Shown: piece after piece, positions 13,064 through 25,690 of the stretch
Position numbering within the stretch: the stretch's first letter is position 1
Layout: the number at the start of each line of letters is the position of its first letter
Assembly (NCBI GenBank): GCA_021292105.1
Contig: CM037869.1
Location: forward strand, 34,847,835-34,911,834
DNA: 64,000 nt
From: Anadara kagoshimensis
Lineage: Eukaryota > Mollusca > Bivalvia > Arcoida > Arcidae
Direction: 5' to 3'
The notes under the pieces: model-generated
Seen by the model: only the letters and a program-made list of their open reading frames with translations
Databases searched by the model: none
Told to the model about the DNA's origin: nothing
Translations under genes and position numbers: made by a program

Positions 13064-13671
13064 TTTATCAGCAATATATAACAGAGAGATATAAGAACAG
13101 GAACATTTTCAAAAACTTTCCTCTTTCTTCTTTTTACATAATTATTTTTGCATTCATGAAATGTTATATATTGTCCTTCAAAGCCTGAAATTTGGCATTG
13201 ATCGGCCCATGCCCTTTTCTAGAATGAACACTAGGAAACTGGTCATTAGCCAGCTTGCACACAGGTTGTTATTCAAATGTAAATGAGATAGGTCCTTTGA
13301 TCGGTTGCAGGTAAATTAGTTATTGCATAATCATATGCCAGCAGAGTTTTTTAAGTAGCTAGCCAGTTACACAAAATATTTTGAAGTAGTCGCACTCCAC
13401 TTGGTTTAAAATTAAAATTAAAATGCAATTTATTGCTCAACACATATATACAGGTTATTACAATTAACATAAATACAAAAGACATGACAAATAATAGTTC
13501 ATACAACAGTAGTAAATGTATTTAGTGCAACATCTCTAGGGTTTAAGACATGAAAATATTAATTACAACTGATTTAAATGTTAAATTATCAAGTTCAACT
13601 AGTAAAAGTAGAAAGATAAACTTAGTGATCATTGGGTACTACAGTATATTCTTGAAATTTCTTTTATTGAT

Positions 13672-13850
13672 TGTATGGGGTTAACCATTCTTCTCCAGTC
13701 AAAAATTTTCTTGATGTCAGGATGTCACCAGCTATAAGTAAAGTGGCAGAAATGTTTACCTTTGCTGTCCATTCAGGGCAATGTGTAGGGAGGGTTCTTT
13801 AACGTGCCACACCTACACTGACTTGGGCCATCCAGCGGTTTCAATAGAAG
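13672..13850 (-). mobile_element. SINE family 1-like fragment
   Basis: Only the body and 3' part remain (CACCAGCTATAAGTAAAGTG, GGGTTCTTTAACGTGCCA); the tRNA head is absent. Confidence 0.55.
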
Positions 13851-14239
13851 CCAGCAACCAGTAAAACCTGTCGTCTACTTTGGTATTTCTACACTATGTC
13901 TGGTGCCTACTTTCATTCATCAGTATTACATTTATATAGAGTTACAACTGAATTTGCTGTCTACTCCAGAAAACTTGTCGTCTACTTTAAACTCTGTTGA
14001 AAGTGCTGGGCATCAGTATTCAATGAACTTCATTCTTGTTTTCAAATCTCCATATTATATAATTGTTAAGACAAGTATGCAAGTTATGTAAAACTGTAAC
14101 AATGTTTCCTTTATAGTTTCCTTGCTATTTACAAATTTAAGATAAATTACTTGATATTCACTTCCTGATAACACAATTTATTGTTGTTAAATCACAAAAA
14201 CTGATAGAGGATTGCAGGAAGAAATTTTGTGATTGGAGT

Positions 14240-14508
14240 ATGTTGATTGATTGAATGGGGTTTTACATCCCAGTCAAGAATATTACAGTTATATCAAGAT
14301 GTCACCAGCTATAGGTGAAATGGCAGCAATTTTGACATTTGCAGTGCACTGAGAACAATTTGCAGGAAGGGTTCTTTAACGTGCATGTCTGAGTACTTGG
14401 CAAAAGAACAACCACTACCTAATTTCTAGTTTTGGTCAGACTCCAAGTTCAAACCCACAGTCTCCCATGTACGAAGCCAGCACTCTACCAACTGAGCTAT
14501 CGAGGTAG
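14240..14508 (-). mobile_element. SINE family 1, MPI intron 1
   Basis: The tRNA-like head lies at the right end (complement of CACTCTACCAACTGAGCTAT). The body has an internal deletion and the tail is ATTGACTGGGATGT-like. It lies 64 bp before exon 2. Confidence 0.8.
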
Positions 14509-14571
14509 ATCTTGGTAAAAACTTGCATTTAAAGACATGTGTAATTGCATTTATTTTTTTTGCTATTTTAG

Positions 14572-17500
14572 TCTTTCCATTAAAATGTGCTGTACAGACC
14601 TATGCATGGGGGAAACTTGGATTGCACAGTAAAGTGGCATCACTAAATCAGAGTGGAGATCCAAAGTTTGCTGTTAAAGAGGAAACACCATATGCAGAGG
14701 TATAATTACATGTACTGTATAATATAGTGTTATTGTGTTCTTGGTTATCTAATTAGGTTCTGAAGCTTACAGGTGTTCGAAATTTCAGAGGTACATGACC
14801 TATTGATTTTACATTGGAGTAAGTGAGTAATGGTGTTTAACTTCCCAGTCAAGAATATTTCACTTATATCGAGACGTCGCCAGCTATAGGCGAATGTGCA
14901 GAAATTTTGCCTGTGCATTGCGCTTATAGCATTATACAGCAGGGTTCTTTAGCGTGCCAAGCCCACCGTGACAAGGGACCTCGTTTATTTTAAGTTCCCA
15001 TCCCAAAGAACCATGACTCTCATTTTGCAATGCCGAGTGCTTGGCAAAAGAACAGTCACTACCCACTTTCAAGTCTTGGGTCAGACCCGGCCGGGGTTCG
15101 AACCCACGACCTTCCACTTACGGAGCGAGCACTCTACCAACTAAGCTACCGCAGTGGTATTTTACATGGGGGCTCTTGATTTTTAAACTGTAAAAGTCTG
15201 ATAAACCTGCAGTCTTTATGATAACATAATTGCATAAGGCCTTTCATTGATGATATTTGTCTTTCCAAACTTTATGTGGGACCAGCCCTAAATAAGGCAA
15301 AATGTCCTGGACCCTTATTACAAAACATAAGGCTAATCTTTATGTTAGCAGCAAACAGCACTTGGGACAGATCCTAGTATGAGAAAGATTTTCAGTTCGC
15401 TGTACAAAGGTTCAGGTTTTGTTTTCTCTCAGTAGATTTTCAGTTCGCTTGCCAAAGGTCCAGGTTTGGTTTTCTTCCGGTAGATTTTCAGTTCCCTCTC
15501 CAAAGGTCCAGGTTTGGTTTTCTCCCGGTATTGTAGTTTCCTCCTCTACCAGAGACTCCAGTTTCCTCCACCATCCCAGAACTGACCATCCCAATATAAG
15601 CTAAAATATTTTAATAGGACATAATTATCTTCTTCATCTTTATCTTCTTGCTCAGTCTGTTTCATTCGCTTCTAGTTGTAAGCGTCCTCTGTAGCGGCCA
15701 TGCATGGCCTACTCTTTTTCGAACTCTACAGAGGTGTGCACTGAGACACGGGACCTCAGTTTTGATTCTCATCCAAAAGACTATTCTGGTAATGAGATTT
15801 TTACGGCTCTAGTTTAGGCAGGAGATGAAAATCATCTCAGAAAATTTCCAAGTAAAGTCCTGAGTGAGGTTTTGAATCCACGACCCTTGACTTCGGAAGC
15901 CAAGTGACAATACCACTCGGCCATGTCCGCCCATAATGCACCCTTACTTCATTTGAACATAAGTGCAAATCACAAAAAAGAACCTGCTGGCAGGGGATCC
16001 TAATTTATTGAATTTACTTTTGACTTTCAGCTATGGATGGGGACACATCCTAATGGTCCATCTAGAATATATGACAGTGATGGTAACTGTGAAACCACTC
16101 TGGAGGCATGGTTAAAGGAAAATAAAGATCAACTAGGGTCAAAGGTCAACGAACTGTTTAAAGGGGCTTTACCATATTTGTTCAAAGTTTTGTCTGTGAA
16201 TACTGCATTATCCATACAAGCACATCCAAATAAGGTATAAATATAGTTATACTGTTATTCCTACCATCATAATATGTTATATAGAAAAAGCTTGAACTAA
16301 TAGTTGAGTTGAGGTGTTAAACATCCCAGTCAACAATATTTCACTTATATTGAGACGTTGCCAGCTATAGGCAAAGGTGCAGAAATTTTGCCCGTGATTT
16401 ACGCTGATGGCATTATACAGCAGGGTTCTTTAACATGCCATGTCTACTGTGACAAGGGACCTTATTTATTTTAAATTCCCATCCTAAAGAACCATGACTT
16501 TATTTTTGTAATGCCGAGTGCTTGGCAAAAGAACAGTCACTAACCACTTTCAAGTCTTTGGGCAGACCCGGCTAGGCATTAAATCCACAACCTTCCAATT
16601 ACGAAGCTAGCACTCTTTCAGCTGAACAACTGCAGTGGTTACCACCCACTTTTACTTAGCATTTAGAAATGAATTTCACAAGATCCTTCACAACAAACTT
16701 TAAAAACTTATGTCCGGTGTCATGGCAGGCATGTTACATTGAAGAACCTTTTTACACATAACCCTGAGTGCACTGCAAAGGTAGAAATTTCTGCCACTAC
16801 ACCTATAGCTGGTGATGTCTAGATATAAGTGAAATATTCTTGACTGGGAAGTAAAACTGCATTCATTTAATCAATCAAGGCACTCATGGCAGCCATTTAA
16901 AAAACTAAGATTTTCTATATTCATGTACCGGTCTATTAAATTGAAGAAAATTTAAGATTTCAGAATTTTCTGTAATAGACCAGTTTTTCATTACCATTAT
17001 CTGAAATGCGATTAAGTGGGGTTGACTGCAAATGATTGAATGAAATTCTTTGCACATAGATTTATTCATTTATTTCATATGTTTAAGGTGCTTGCTGAAC
17101 AGTTGCACAAAGCTTCTCCTGATATTTACAAAGACGCTAATCACAAACCAGAAATGGCTATAGCTCTCACACCTTTCCATGCCATGTGTGGATTTAGACC
17201 TATAGCTGAAATTGCTAAGTTTGTACAAGGTTTGTATTACAGTGAATATCTTTAATCATGCTTACTATTTTATTAGTTGATGGCATTTTTATCTCCAGCA
17301 TTTCAAAGAAATGGGGGGGGTTATTAAATTAGAGCTTACATAATCCGTCTGAAATTATTGTCTGGAATAATTCACCAAAACTATGAAGCAGTATTTTACA
17401 AAATTGGTGCAAAGCATCAACATAGATAGGAGAAATCCATATTATTAATCCGATTAAACTAATTTAATTTGCAAAACTTGCTCAAAAACATAGCACATTT

Positions 17501-20500
17501 TGGCATTTAATTTTGAAAAATGCCTTCATATATAATGTCCTGACTATGAAGCACTATGTCATGAAACTTGGTTCAAAGCATCAAGATTGATAGGAGATGT
17601 GCATATTATTAACCCAAGTTGGTTTTCTCATTTTCTGGGAGTTATGGACCTTTGACTAACAGTTAAATTTTCCCAAACGTATGACTGGAGCTAAAGTCTG
17701 TTTTAATATTTTGCATCTCTCTATAGTCTTAACATTTATTAAAATTTTTGCTCAAAAAAGGGGGTAACACAATTTTGCGTTAAATTTTCACAAAATTGAT
17801 AATTGCCTTCAAATTATTATGTCCAGACACTTTTTGTCCAAAACTATAAATTTCTATTTCATGAAACCTCACACAAAAGCATCAAAATTAATAGGAGATA
17901 TACATATCATATACCCTAGTTGGTTAGCTTATTTTCTTGGTAGTTATTGCCCTTTGAACATAAGTGCAAATCACAAAAAAAGAACCTACTGGCAAGGGAT
18001 CCTAAATTAACTGAATTTACTTGTATAATTTTAATATTCAGAGATTGAACAGTTCCACAATGCCATTGGTATTAAGCATGTACCCAAGCTGATAGCGGCC
18101 AGTAGAACATATGATTTCAATTCCCAACAGGAAGCCATGAAGGATGCTTTTACAGGACTAATGATGCAAGACAAGGACGTTATTGAGAGGGAACTTGGAG
18201 AATTAGTGGAAACAGTCACTGAATTAAGTAAGCAAAGTACAGTTAATTCTCTTTATGATGACCACCATATTTGTCCCAAAGAAATTTTATACTCCAAGGT
18301 TCATGAGTTCAACATGGGGTATATCGTAATGCAGAAGGTGATTTTCTCTCAACTGCTTCAGTTTCCCCCATCACCCCAGAATTAACTGCTTTTATATAAG
18401 TAGGACCTTTGCTGTGGTTGAGAAGTCAAAAGATCAAGTGGTCTAAGTCGGTGGCTAATGGATTACAGGGATTTTAGCCACTCTAGTTTCCTTCATCAGC
18501 CCAGAAATGAACATTTTGATATAAGTAGAAGAACCTTTGCAGTAGTTGAGAAAAACAGAGTACCTAGCGAAAACTACCAACCTTCAGTAACCTGTGAGTA
18601 TAAGAATGGCAAATTGAATAATTAAGATTTTTCTGTATGTTAATTTTCAGAGAATGGTGGTAATGATGTGAGTAATTATGTTGGTGATGTACTGTTAAAA
18701 TTAAACAAAGAATATCCAGGTGATGTCGGCTGTTTTGCCATCTACTTCATGAACCTTATTATACTACAGCCGGGAGAAGCCATGTTTCTGGAAGCAAGTT
18801 TACCCCACGCTTATCTGTCTGGTGGTATGTACTTTAATTTTATAACCTTTATTTATTCTAACATGACCTGTGTTTTCCTTAATATGAAATATGAAGAGCG
18901 CAAGCCGTGGTACAACAAGCAATAATCCATGGCTGTTCGGTTTTAATGATGTACTCCCTTGCTTATCTTATGACATCATGCTATGTGTCACAAACAATGG
19001 TTGTTATGTAATTTTCATTCATAAATTATTTATTTCAATGAAGGAAATCCTCAACAGCCAAATGGTTTCAATGGACCTTTTTGCAAATTGATAGTAAAAT
19101 TTACTTCCTATGAAAGAGTTCGCAATGTTTATTTCAATCCTGTTTTTCTCATGTTAGAATTGAAATGATCAAAGCCATCTATATATTCTTCCGCATGTGA
19201 ACTCTGGCCTGTGTATTATTTGAAGATATACCATGGTAAAATGTTGATTATTTCTTAATTATACCGGTAAATGTTGATTATTTCTTAATTATACCGGTAA
19301 ATGTTGATTATTTCTTAATTATACCTTTGCTCCAAAGAAGAGGGGTTATACTGGTTTACCTTTGTCTGTCCATCTATCCATTCGAAACAGAAACTTTGGT
19401 AACATTTTTCTCAGCAACTACTAATCACAGCCACTTAAAATTCAGTACGAGGTCCCATGCAACAAGTACTAATTTCAAGTCTGCCAGACATCTGCCTCCT
19501 GTTTACATACTAGTACGTAGTTTATATTTTGACATTTACAGTCAATTGTTGAAGTTAAAAGCAGGGGTATACTAAGTGATCAGTAGCTCACAGATTTCTT
19601 GTTATTTATTGAATATATCATTTCTTGTTGTGCTATGTTTCCATTCCTCATAGTGGTTACTAGATTCTGAGAAATTCTTTCAAAAAGTAACCTCTTCAGC
19701 AAATTTGTGAGGTTGAAAAAATACTTTAAAACCGACATTGTTTTCACAAAATTTGGAAATTTGGCTACTATTAATTTCTAAATTGTGAAAATACATGTAT
19801 AGGATTTTGTCGAGTATATTGCCTGTTCAGACAGTGTTGTGTGAATTTTCAATTATTTCTCATTATTTTCAAATTGTGTTGAGTATGGCCTGTTCAGGTT
19901 TCAATAATTTCTCATTATTTTCAAATTGTGTTGAGTATGGCCTGTTCAGGTTTCGATAATTTCTCATTATTTTCAAATTGTGTTGAGTATGGCCTGTTCA
20001 GGTCAATTATTTCTCATTATTTTCAAATTGTGTTGAGTATGGCCTGTTCAGGTTTCAATTATTTCTCATTATTTTCAAATTGTGTTGAGTATGGCATGTT
20101 CAGGTTTCAATTATTTCTCATTATTTTCAGATTGTGTTGAGTATGGCCTGTTCAGGTTTCAATAATTTCTCATTATTTTCAAATTGTGTTGAGTATGGCC
20201 TGTTCAGGTTTCAATTATTTCTCTTTATTTTCAGATTGTGTTGAGTACCGGTATGGCCTGTCCAGGTTTCAATTACTTCTCATTATTTTCAGATTGTGTT
20301 GAGTATGGCCTGTTCAGGTTTCAATAATTTCTCATTATTTTCAGATTGTGTTGAGTATGGCCTGTTCAGGTTTCAATTATTTCTCATTATTTTCAGATTG
20401 TGTTGAGTATGGCCTGTTCAGGTTTCAATAATTTCTCATTATTTTCAGATTGTGTTGAGTATGGCCTGTTCAGGTTTCAATAATTTCTCATTATTTCCAG

Positions 20501-22344
20501 ATTGTGTTGAGTATGGCCTGTTCAGGTTTCAATAATTTCTCATTATTTTCAGATTGTGTTGAGTATGGCCTGTTCAGGTTTCAATAATTTCTCATTATTT
20601 TCAGATTGTGTTGAGTATGGCCTGTTCAGGTTTCAATTACTTCTCATTATTTTCAGATTGTGTTGAGTATGGCCTGTTCAGGTTTCAATTACTTCTCATT
20701 ATTTTCAAATTGTGTTGAGTACCGGTATGGCCTGTTCAGGTTTCAATAATTTCTCATTATTTCCAGATTGTGTTGAGTATGGCCTGTTCAGGTTTCAATA
20801 ATTTCTCATTATTTCCAGATTGTGTTGAGTATGGCCTGTTCAGGTTTCAATTACTTCTCATTATTTTCAGATTGTGTTGAGTATGGCATGTTCAGGTTTC
20901 AATTATTTCTCATTATTTTCAAATTGTGTTGAGTATGGCCTGTTCAGGTTTCAATTATTTCTCATTATTTTCAAATTGTGTTGAGTATGGCCTGTTCAGG
21001 TTTCAATTACTTCTCATTATTTTCAAATTGTGTTGAGTATGGCCTGTTCAGGTTTCAATTATTTCTCATTATTTTCAGATTGTGTTGAGTATGGCCTGTT
21101 TAGGTTTCAATTATTTCTCATTATTTTCAGATTGTATGGAGTGTATGGCATGTTCAGACAATGTTGTACGAGCTGGACTTACCCCAAAGTTACGAGATGT
21201 GCACACATTATGTGAAATGTTGGACTATACAAGTAAAATGCCCATAAAGACCAGATTTAAAGGTGTCACAAGGACGGAAAATGGTGCTAACATTACAGAT
21301 TTCAGACCACCAATACCAGACTTCGCTGTTACAAAATATGAGGTACGGCTACTTGTCCAGTTGCATTTCATTACTATTTTGCATAATAATATTGTAATGT
21401 ATTGTTTAACCACTGCGGAAGCACTGTCGTTAGACTGCTTACTCCATAAATGGGACGTCCTGGTTCTGAACCCCGACTGGGTCTGATCCAAGACTTGAAA
21501 ATGGGTAGTGACCGTTCTTTCGCCAAGACCTCAGTATTACGAAATTAAAGTAATAGTTCTTTCAGATGGGAAGTTTAAATAAATGAGGTCCCATGTCATG
21601 GTAGGTGGAACACTGCTGTATAATACCAGCAGTACAATGCAGAGGCAAAATTTATGCACCTACAGATGGTGATGTATCGATATAATCTGAACTGGTATGT
21701 TTAACATCATTATTCAACTCGTAATTGTTTTGTGTGTCATGGTAGGCATGGCACGATAAAGAACCCTGCTGTATAATGCCAGCAGTGCAATGCACAGGCA
21801 AAATTTATGCACCTTGGCCTAAAGCTGGCAATGTCTCAATATAAGTGAAATATTCTTGACTGGTATGTTTAACACTATTACTCAACTCAACTCAACTTGT
21901 AATGTGTTAAGTACAACTTCAGCTACAAAAGCTATGGTTACTTCCCTTGTTTTGAAAACATCATAAACCTGCTTTCTGTTAACCAGAGTTGGTTTGCTAA
22001 TTTTCCTGGAAGTTATTACCCTTTGAACATGAGTGCAAAAGTGTAAATCTAGTTTACTGAATTTACTTGTTCCACACTAAGGTACCATGCACATTGATAC
22101 AAGTTTATATTCTTATATTTTTCAGATTCCAAAAAATTGTAAAAGTTTAACATTGAATGGATTGGACAGTGCCAGTATATGTATAGTTATTGAAGGTCAA
22201 GGTCAAATTAGCAACAGAACATTACAGAATTCTATAAACATTGTACAAGGCTCCATATTTTTCATCTCCGCCAATGAAGACGTAGATTTAAAAGTGACAT
22301 CTCAGGGCATGCTCATATTTAGATCTTATGCTGGTGTTTACTAA
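14572..22344 (+). CDS. MPI: Mannose-6-phosphate isomerase (exons 2-8)
   Basis: MPI is the cytosolic zinc enzyme interconverting fructose-6-P and mannose-6-P, feeding GDP-mannose for glycosylation. Exons 14572-14699, 16031-16234, 17088-17229, 18042-18227, 18651-18824, 21131-21342 and 22126-22344 have AG/GT borders and matching phases and end at TAA 22342-22344. Diagnostic segments in order: [17 protein letters not shown] (first V split with the upstream exon), [30 protein letters not shown] (zinc ligands Gln and His), [15 protein letters not shown] (zinc ligand Glu), [27 protein letters not shown] (zinc ligand His) and [11 protein letters not shown] (catalytic Arg). With the candidate first exon the protein is 433 aa; human MPI is 423. 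Introns are full of SINEs, and intron 6 carries a splice-site minisatellite. An AATAAA near 22633 is a plausible polyadenylation signal. Confidence 0.96.
14816..15157 (-). mobile_element. SINE family 1, full length, MPI intron 2
   Basis: This is the best-preserved copy. The head has GTAGCTTAGTTGGTAGAGTG and GGTTCGAACCCCGGCC; the body contains CATTGCAAAATGAGAGTCAT; the tail contains ATATTCTTGACTGGGAAGTT. Confidence 0.9.
15364..15606 (+). mobile_element. SINE family 2 body with internal triplication
   Basis: GACAGATCCTAGTATGAGAA begins the body and CCACCATCCCAGAACTGACC precedes the 3' end. In between, a 48-bp block (GATTTTCAGTTCGC ... CCAGGTTTGGTTTTCT) occurs three times. Confidence 0.6.
15957..16020 (+). 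repeat. 3' end of an interspersed repeat next to MPI exon 3
   Basis: It holds AACATAAGTGCAAATCACAA, then GGCAGGGGATCCTAATTTAT. It ends 10 bp before the exon 3 acceptor. Other copies are listed in the next entries. Confidence 0.7.
16301..16641 (-). mobile_element. SINE family 1, full length, MPI intron 3
   Basis: It has a diverged tRNA head at the right and the canonical body and tail (complement of AACATCCCAGTCAACAATAT). Confidence 0.85.
16717..16880 (+). mobile_element. SINE family 1, 3' half, MPI intron 3
   Basis: A plus-strand fragment from GTCATGGCAGGCATG through ATATAAGTGAAATATTCTTG. It forms an inverted pair with the copy at 16301-16641. Confidence 0.75.
17280..18022 (+). repeat. Two tandem copies of the same interspersed repeat, MPI intron 4
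   Basis: The blocks CAAAGCATCAACATAGATAG and CAAAGCATCAAGATTGATAG mark two copies. The last ends GGCAAGGGATCCTAAATTAA, about 20 bp upstream of the exon 5 acceptor. Confidence 0.7.
19231..19324. repeat. 31-bp tandem repeat x3, MPI intron 6
   Basis: ATACCGGTAAATGTTGATTA then TTTCTTAATT, three nearly identical units. Confidence 0.9.
19806..21130 (+). repeat. 52-bp minisatellite derived from the MPI intron 6 / exon 7 boundary
   Basis: About 24 tandem copies of a 52-bp unit run directly into the real exon 7. Each unit is a pyrimidine tract ending TTATTTTCAG followed by ATTGTGTTGAGTATGGCC and TGTTCAGG, a diverged copy of the genuine acceptor and the first exon 7 bases. By my count about 14 copies keep CAG and about 10 have CAA. 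Two copies carry a CCGGTA insertion (near 20248 and 20722). The leftmost, degenerate copy (about 19811-19850) retains extra exon-like sequence (TTCAGACAGTGTTGT versus exon TTCAGACAATGTTGT). Confidence 0.93.
21409..21900 (+). mobile_element. SINE family 1, full copy plus a second 3' half, MPI intron 7
   Basis: The first copy spans 21409-21725 with a worn head (GGTTCTGAACCCC). A second 3' half follows at 21731-21900, ending in ACTCAACTCAACTCAAC. Confidence 0.8.
21960..22075 (+). repeat. 3' part of the same repeat upstream of MPI exon 8
   Basis: CCAGAGTTGGTTTGCTAATT, CCTTTGAACATGAGTGCAAA and ACTGAATTTACTTG match the copies at 16 kb and 18 kb. Confidence 0.6.
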
Positions 22345-22379
22345 ACAAGCTTACCTCTGTTTGATAATACCGGTAGTCA

Positions 22380-23260
22380 TTTGTTAAGGTCATTTGTGAT
22401 AGTCTGGCCAGTAAACAGAAAGTCAGCATTGTTAATGGATATATTGCTTTCCAAACCAGTTTACATTTAATCTCTGTAAATGTATTTATTTTTGAGGTGT
22501 ACTAATTTTCTTTTGCTTTGCGTGAAAATTAATACCAAGAGAAAATTATATTATGCTTATTGTGTTATAGTGCATATTTTAAAAACGTGAAAATTTAACT
22601 ACGTGGATATTCTAAAATTCATATACCTCGAAAATAAATATACATGAAATTAAAAATGTTTACAGTAGTCTGGCAAGTAAATAGAAAGTCAGCAATGTTA
22701 ATGGATAAATCATTTTCGAAAGCAGTTTACTTTTAATTAATGATTCATTAAAACTGTTAAATTGTTAAATCAAATCCTGGTATTTGTGTTATGAAGGGTT
22801 ATGTTGATAAATCAAGGAAGGCTTATAAAGAAAAACATAGAGCAAATTAATGTAAGCAAGCTGGCAAAGTTAAATAAGGACATTATAATGAGGTTTTACT
22901 GTATAGTCATTTGTTAAGGTCAGTCATGATACTTTGGTGGAGTGAATAGATAGTCGGCAATGTTAATGGATATTTTGCTAGTTTTCCAAACCAGTTTACC
23001 TGTATTTAATACATTTGTAATACAGTAAACCACCAATTTTAATTCAAATGTTTTCATTTTAAAGGGGTTTGGTGATATAGTGAGGGAGGCTTATAAAGAA
23101 ATGGATTTGAAACTTCAAAATAGTGTGGCGATAAGCAAGGCGGCAAAGTTATCTAGGGGCATTATAATGAGCTTTTACTGTATAGTCATTAGTTAAGGCC
23201 AGTCATGATACTCTGGCATCTTGCAGAGTAAATGGAGAGTTAGCAGTGTTATAGTCTGTC
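22380..23260. repeat. Degenerate ~260-bp repeat downstream of MPI
   Basis: AAAGTCAGCAATGTTAATGG blocks recur near 22425, 22690, 22955 and (worn) 23240, most preceded by TAGTCATTTGTTAAGGTCA-like sequence. Confidence 0.65.
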
Positions 23261-23456
23261 AGCAATATGTTGGCAGAGTGTTTATAAACACAGGCCGATC
23301 TAATATATACAGATAGGTATTAATACTGTGTTATAGTACACATGTATTCAAATGTTCATTTGTCTAAACCACCTTGCTATATGTCTATTTACATTATATA
23401 GACTATTCCATGTTTATAAAAACTCACTGACAATCTATCCCTTCCCTTCCCTTCTG

Positions 23457-23606
23457 CCCATTACGCCCTCTGGCGTGTGGGGCAGCAACGAAGTCTTTCC
23501 ACTTTTGTCTGTCGTTAGCCAGTTTTTGCAGATTTCCCCATGAATGGTGTAGATCATTCATTTCTGCTTCAACAGTACGTCTCCATGTTATCTTTGGTCT
23601 TCCTCT
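23457..23606 (-). pseudogene. LINE ORF2 C-terminal fragment
   Basis: Fifty codons open on the minus strand: RGRPKITWRRTVEAEMNDL, HHSWGNLQKLANDRQKWKDF, VAAPHARGRNG. This W-R-R-T-V-E ... W-x-F-V-A-A tail is typical of non-LTR retrotransposon polyproteins in invertebrates. It lies downstream of MPI. Confidence 0.75.
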
Positions 23607-25445
23607 GACAATCTATGGTTTATATATTTTCATGCTCCATATCTTCCATATCTTTTGATGAATTTTGACACAAACTTTTACAAACTTGACACAAATGTAA
23701 ACCAACATGAGATGTTTTGATGCATACCCACTTTAGTGTCTGTCCGTCCATCTCTGCAGTGTTGGGGACTGGGGGAATTTGTCTCTCAGGAGTCTCCTCT
23801 AGTTTTATCATGATTGACCTTAACTTATTGTTATGAATTTGTTAATGATTTGCATTTATAATTTGGGATTCATTGTGATGCAATACCTGTTGAATGAAAG
23901 TTGTATATTGTGTGATGTTGTATGTTTTATTCTTAGTGGGGAGAAAAAGAATTTTTACATGTTAAAATTATTTTTTACCAGACAATCATGTTTAAATTCC
24001 ATAGAAAAAATGTGTTGATTTATTTTGTTATCTGTGCATTTAGCTTTATAAAATTGCTAACACTGCTAGCTGGCTAATGTGTATACACTGCCAAATTTTC
24101 CTGATAAGATGAAGTTACTCTAAATTAATTTAGTAAAAAAAACTAATATTCTTAGTTAGTAATACTTACTACTGCATATCTCAGGTTTGAGGTCATAAAA
24201 AACAGTTGATAAAACATGCCAGATGTAACTGTAATGACTGTTGACTGGCATGCTAAAAGAACCCTGTAAATTGCTATGTTCCACAAAAAGTGTCTGTAGG
24301 CCAACTATGACCCATCTCTTTCCCAGTCAAGAGTATTTCACTTATATATGGACATCACCAGCTATAAATGAAGTGATAGATTGTGTACCTTTGAAGTGTG
24401 CTCAGGGCAATTTATATGGTTCTTTAAGCATGCATCCAACAGTCATTGAGTTGCATCTGGCATATTTTGAAGGTCTAATCTGAAGTGTTCAAGGCCCAAG
24501 TGAATGCTCTGACAACAACATTGAAAATTTCATATGATGGATTTATTTTTCGGTTCAAGGTCACAAATAATTGTCTTGAAATTAAAATCATCTAAAACTT
24601 TCCCAGGTTGACTAGTGCCAAAAGTCCACTAGAGAGAACAATGTGCTTTTCTGGGTATTATTTTCAATCTCTGTATTTATGTTAAATTATAGATAGATGG
24701 ATCAGATAGGTGTTTGAAACAAATCCATGTATATGACTTGACAAGCGAAAAACCATATTTATTTGCATTCGTGACCTTTTGAGAAAATTGTGGACAATTT
24801 CTCCATGAATGACACATCTGTATGGTATTTACATAAGCATTCAGTATCTTTGCATACTTCTGCAAAATCCACATCTAAACTTAATAATCTTTACATTAGC
24901 ATTCAAGATTGCTTTACATACTTCTGCAAAATCTACATCTAAACTTAATAATCTAATAACTTAAAATTGTAAATGTCATTGAGAAATAAAATATGGTCAA
25001 TTATATTCTTAGAAAATGACATGAAGTAGCATAAATCCAGGTTCCTGCATACCATCAAATTGTCTTTTTTAATCGTTGATACACAACTTTTAATTATGAT
25101 TCTATGCATAATACTAAGATTTTTTGTACATCTTGAGTAGAAATAAAAATTTTAAATTGATTAAATAGCCAAATAAGTATGGCTTTTGCCTGACGTGCCA
25201 CATATACATGTATTTTATTTGTTAATTATATATGATGTAGTGCTATAGTTAAATCGTGTTGCTTTATTTTTATACTTGGTTTGTTTGTAAGTACCCAAGG
25301 TACCTGAGGGATGTTAATTTTATCTTTTACAATAGAGAATGTTATTTATATATATAAAAAATAAAGATATTACTAATTTATATTTTTCTTTTGTTGTTTC
25401 TTGTTCCACTTCTGTAATCACTAATATAACTAGAAGCTACCATGA

Positions 25446-25690
25446 CCACCGAGTGGAGTGGAGTAATTGGGTTTTATGCTCCAGTCAAGATTGTTCCACT
25501 TTTATAAAGGTGGTCAGTTAACAAATGATGCAGGAAACGACTGCCTGGAGAAAACCATGGATTGATTTTTGGCAAACCAACCGACAAATCTTCTCAGACT
25601 AGGATTTGCCTTGTGCGAGTTCAAGCCTAGGTAGTGAGAGCAAATGTGATCTGGAAGTGTGCCCTTAACACCACTTGGTCCACAATAACC
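25446..25690 (-). mobile_element. SINE family 2 copy
   Basis: Inverted orientation: tail complement GGAGTGGAGTAATTGGGTTT at the left, worn head (GAGTTCAAGCCTAGG) at the right. Confidence 0.7.

Noticed and set aside
21409-21491. C-terminal extension of MPI through exon 7 read-through
   Set aside because: The donor at 21343 is good, exon 8 restores the conserved C-terminus, and the open extension lies in a SINE.
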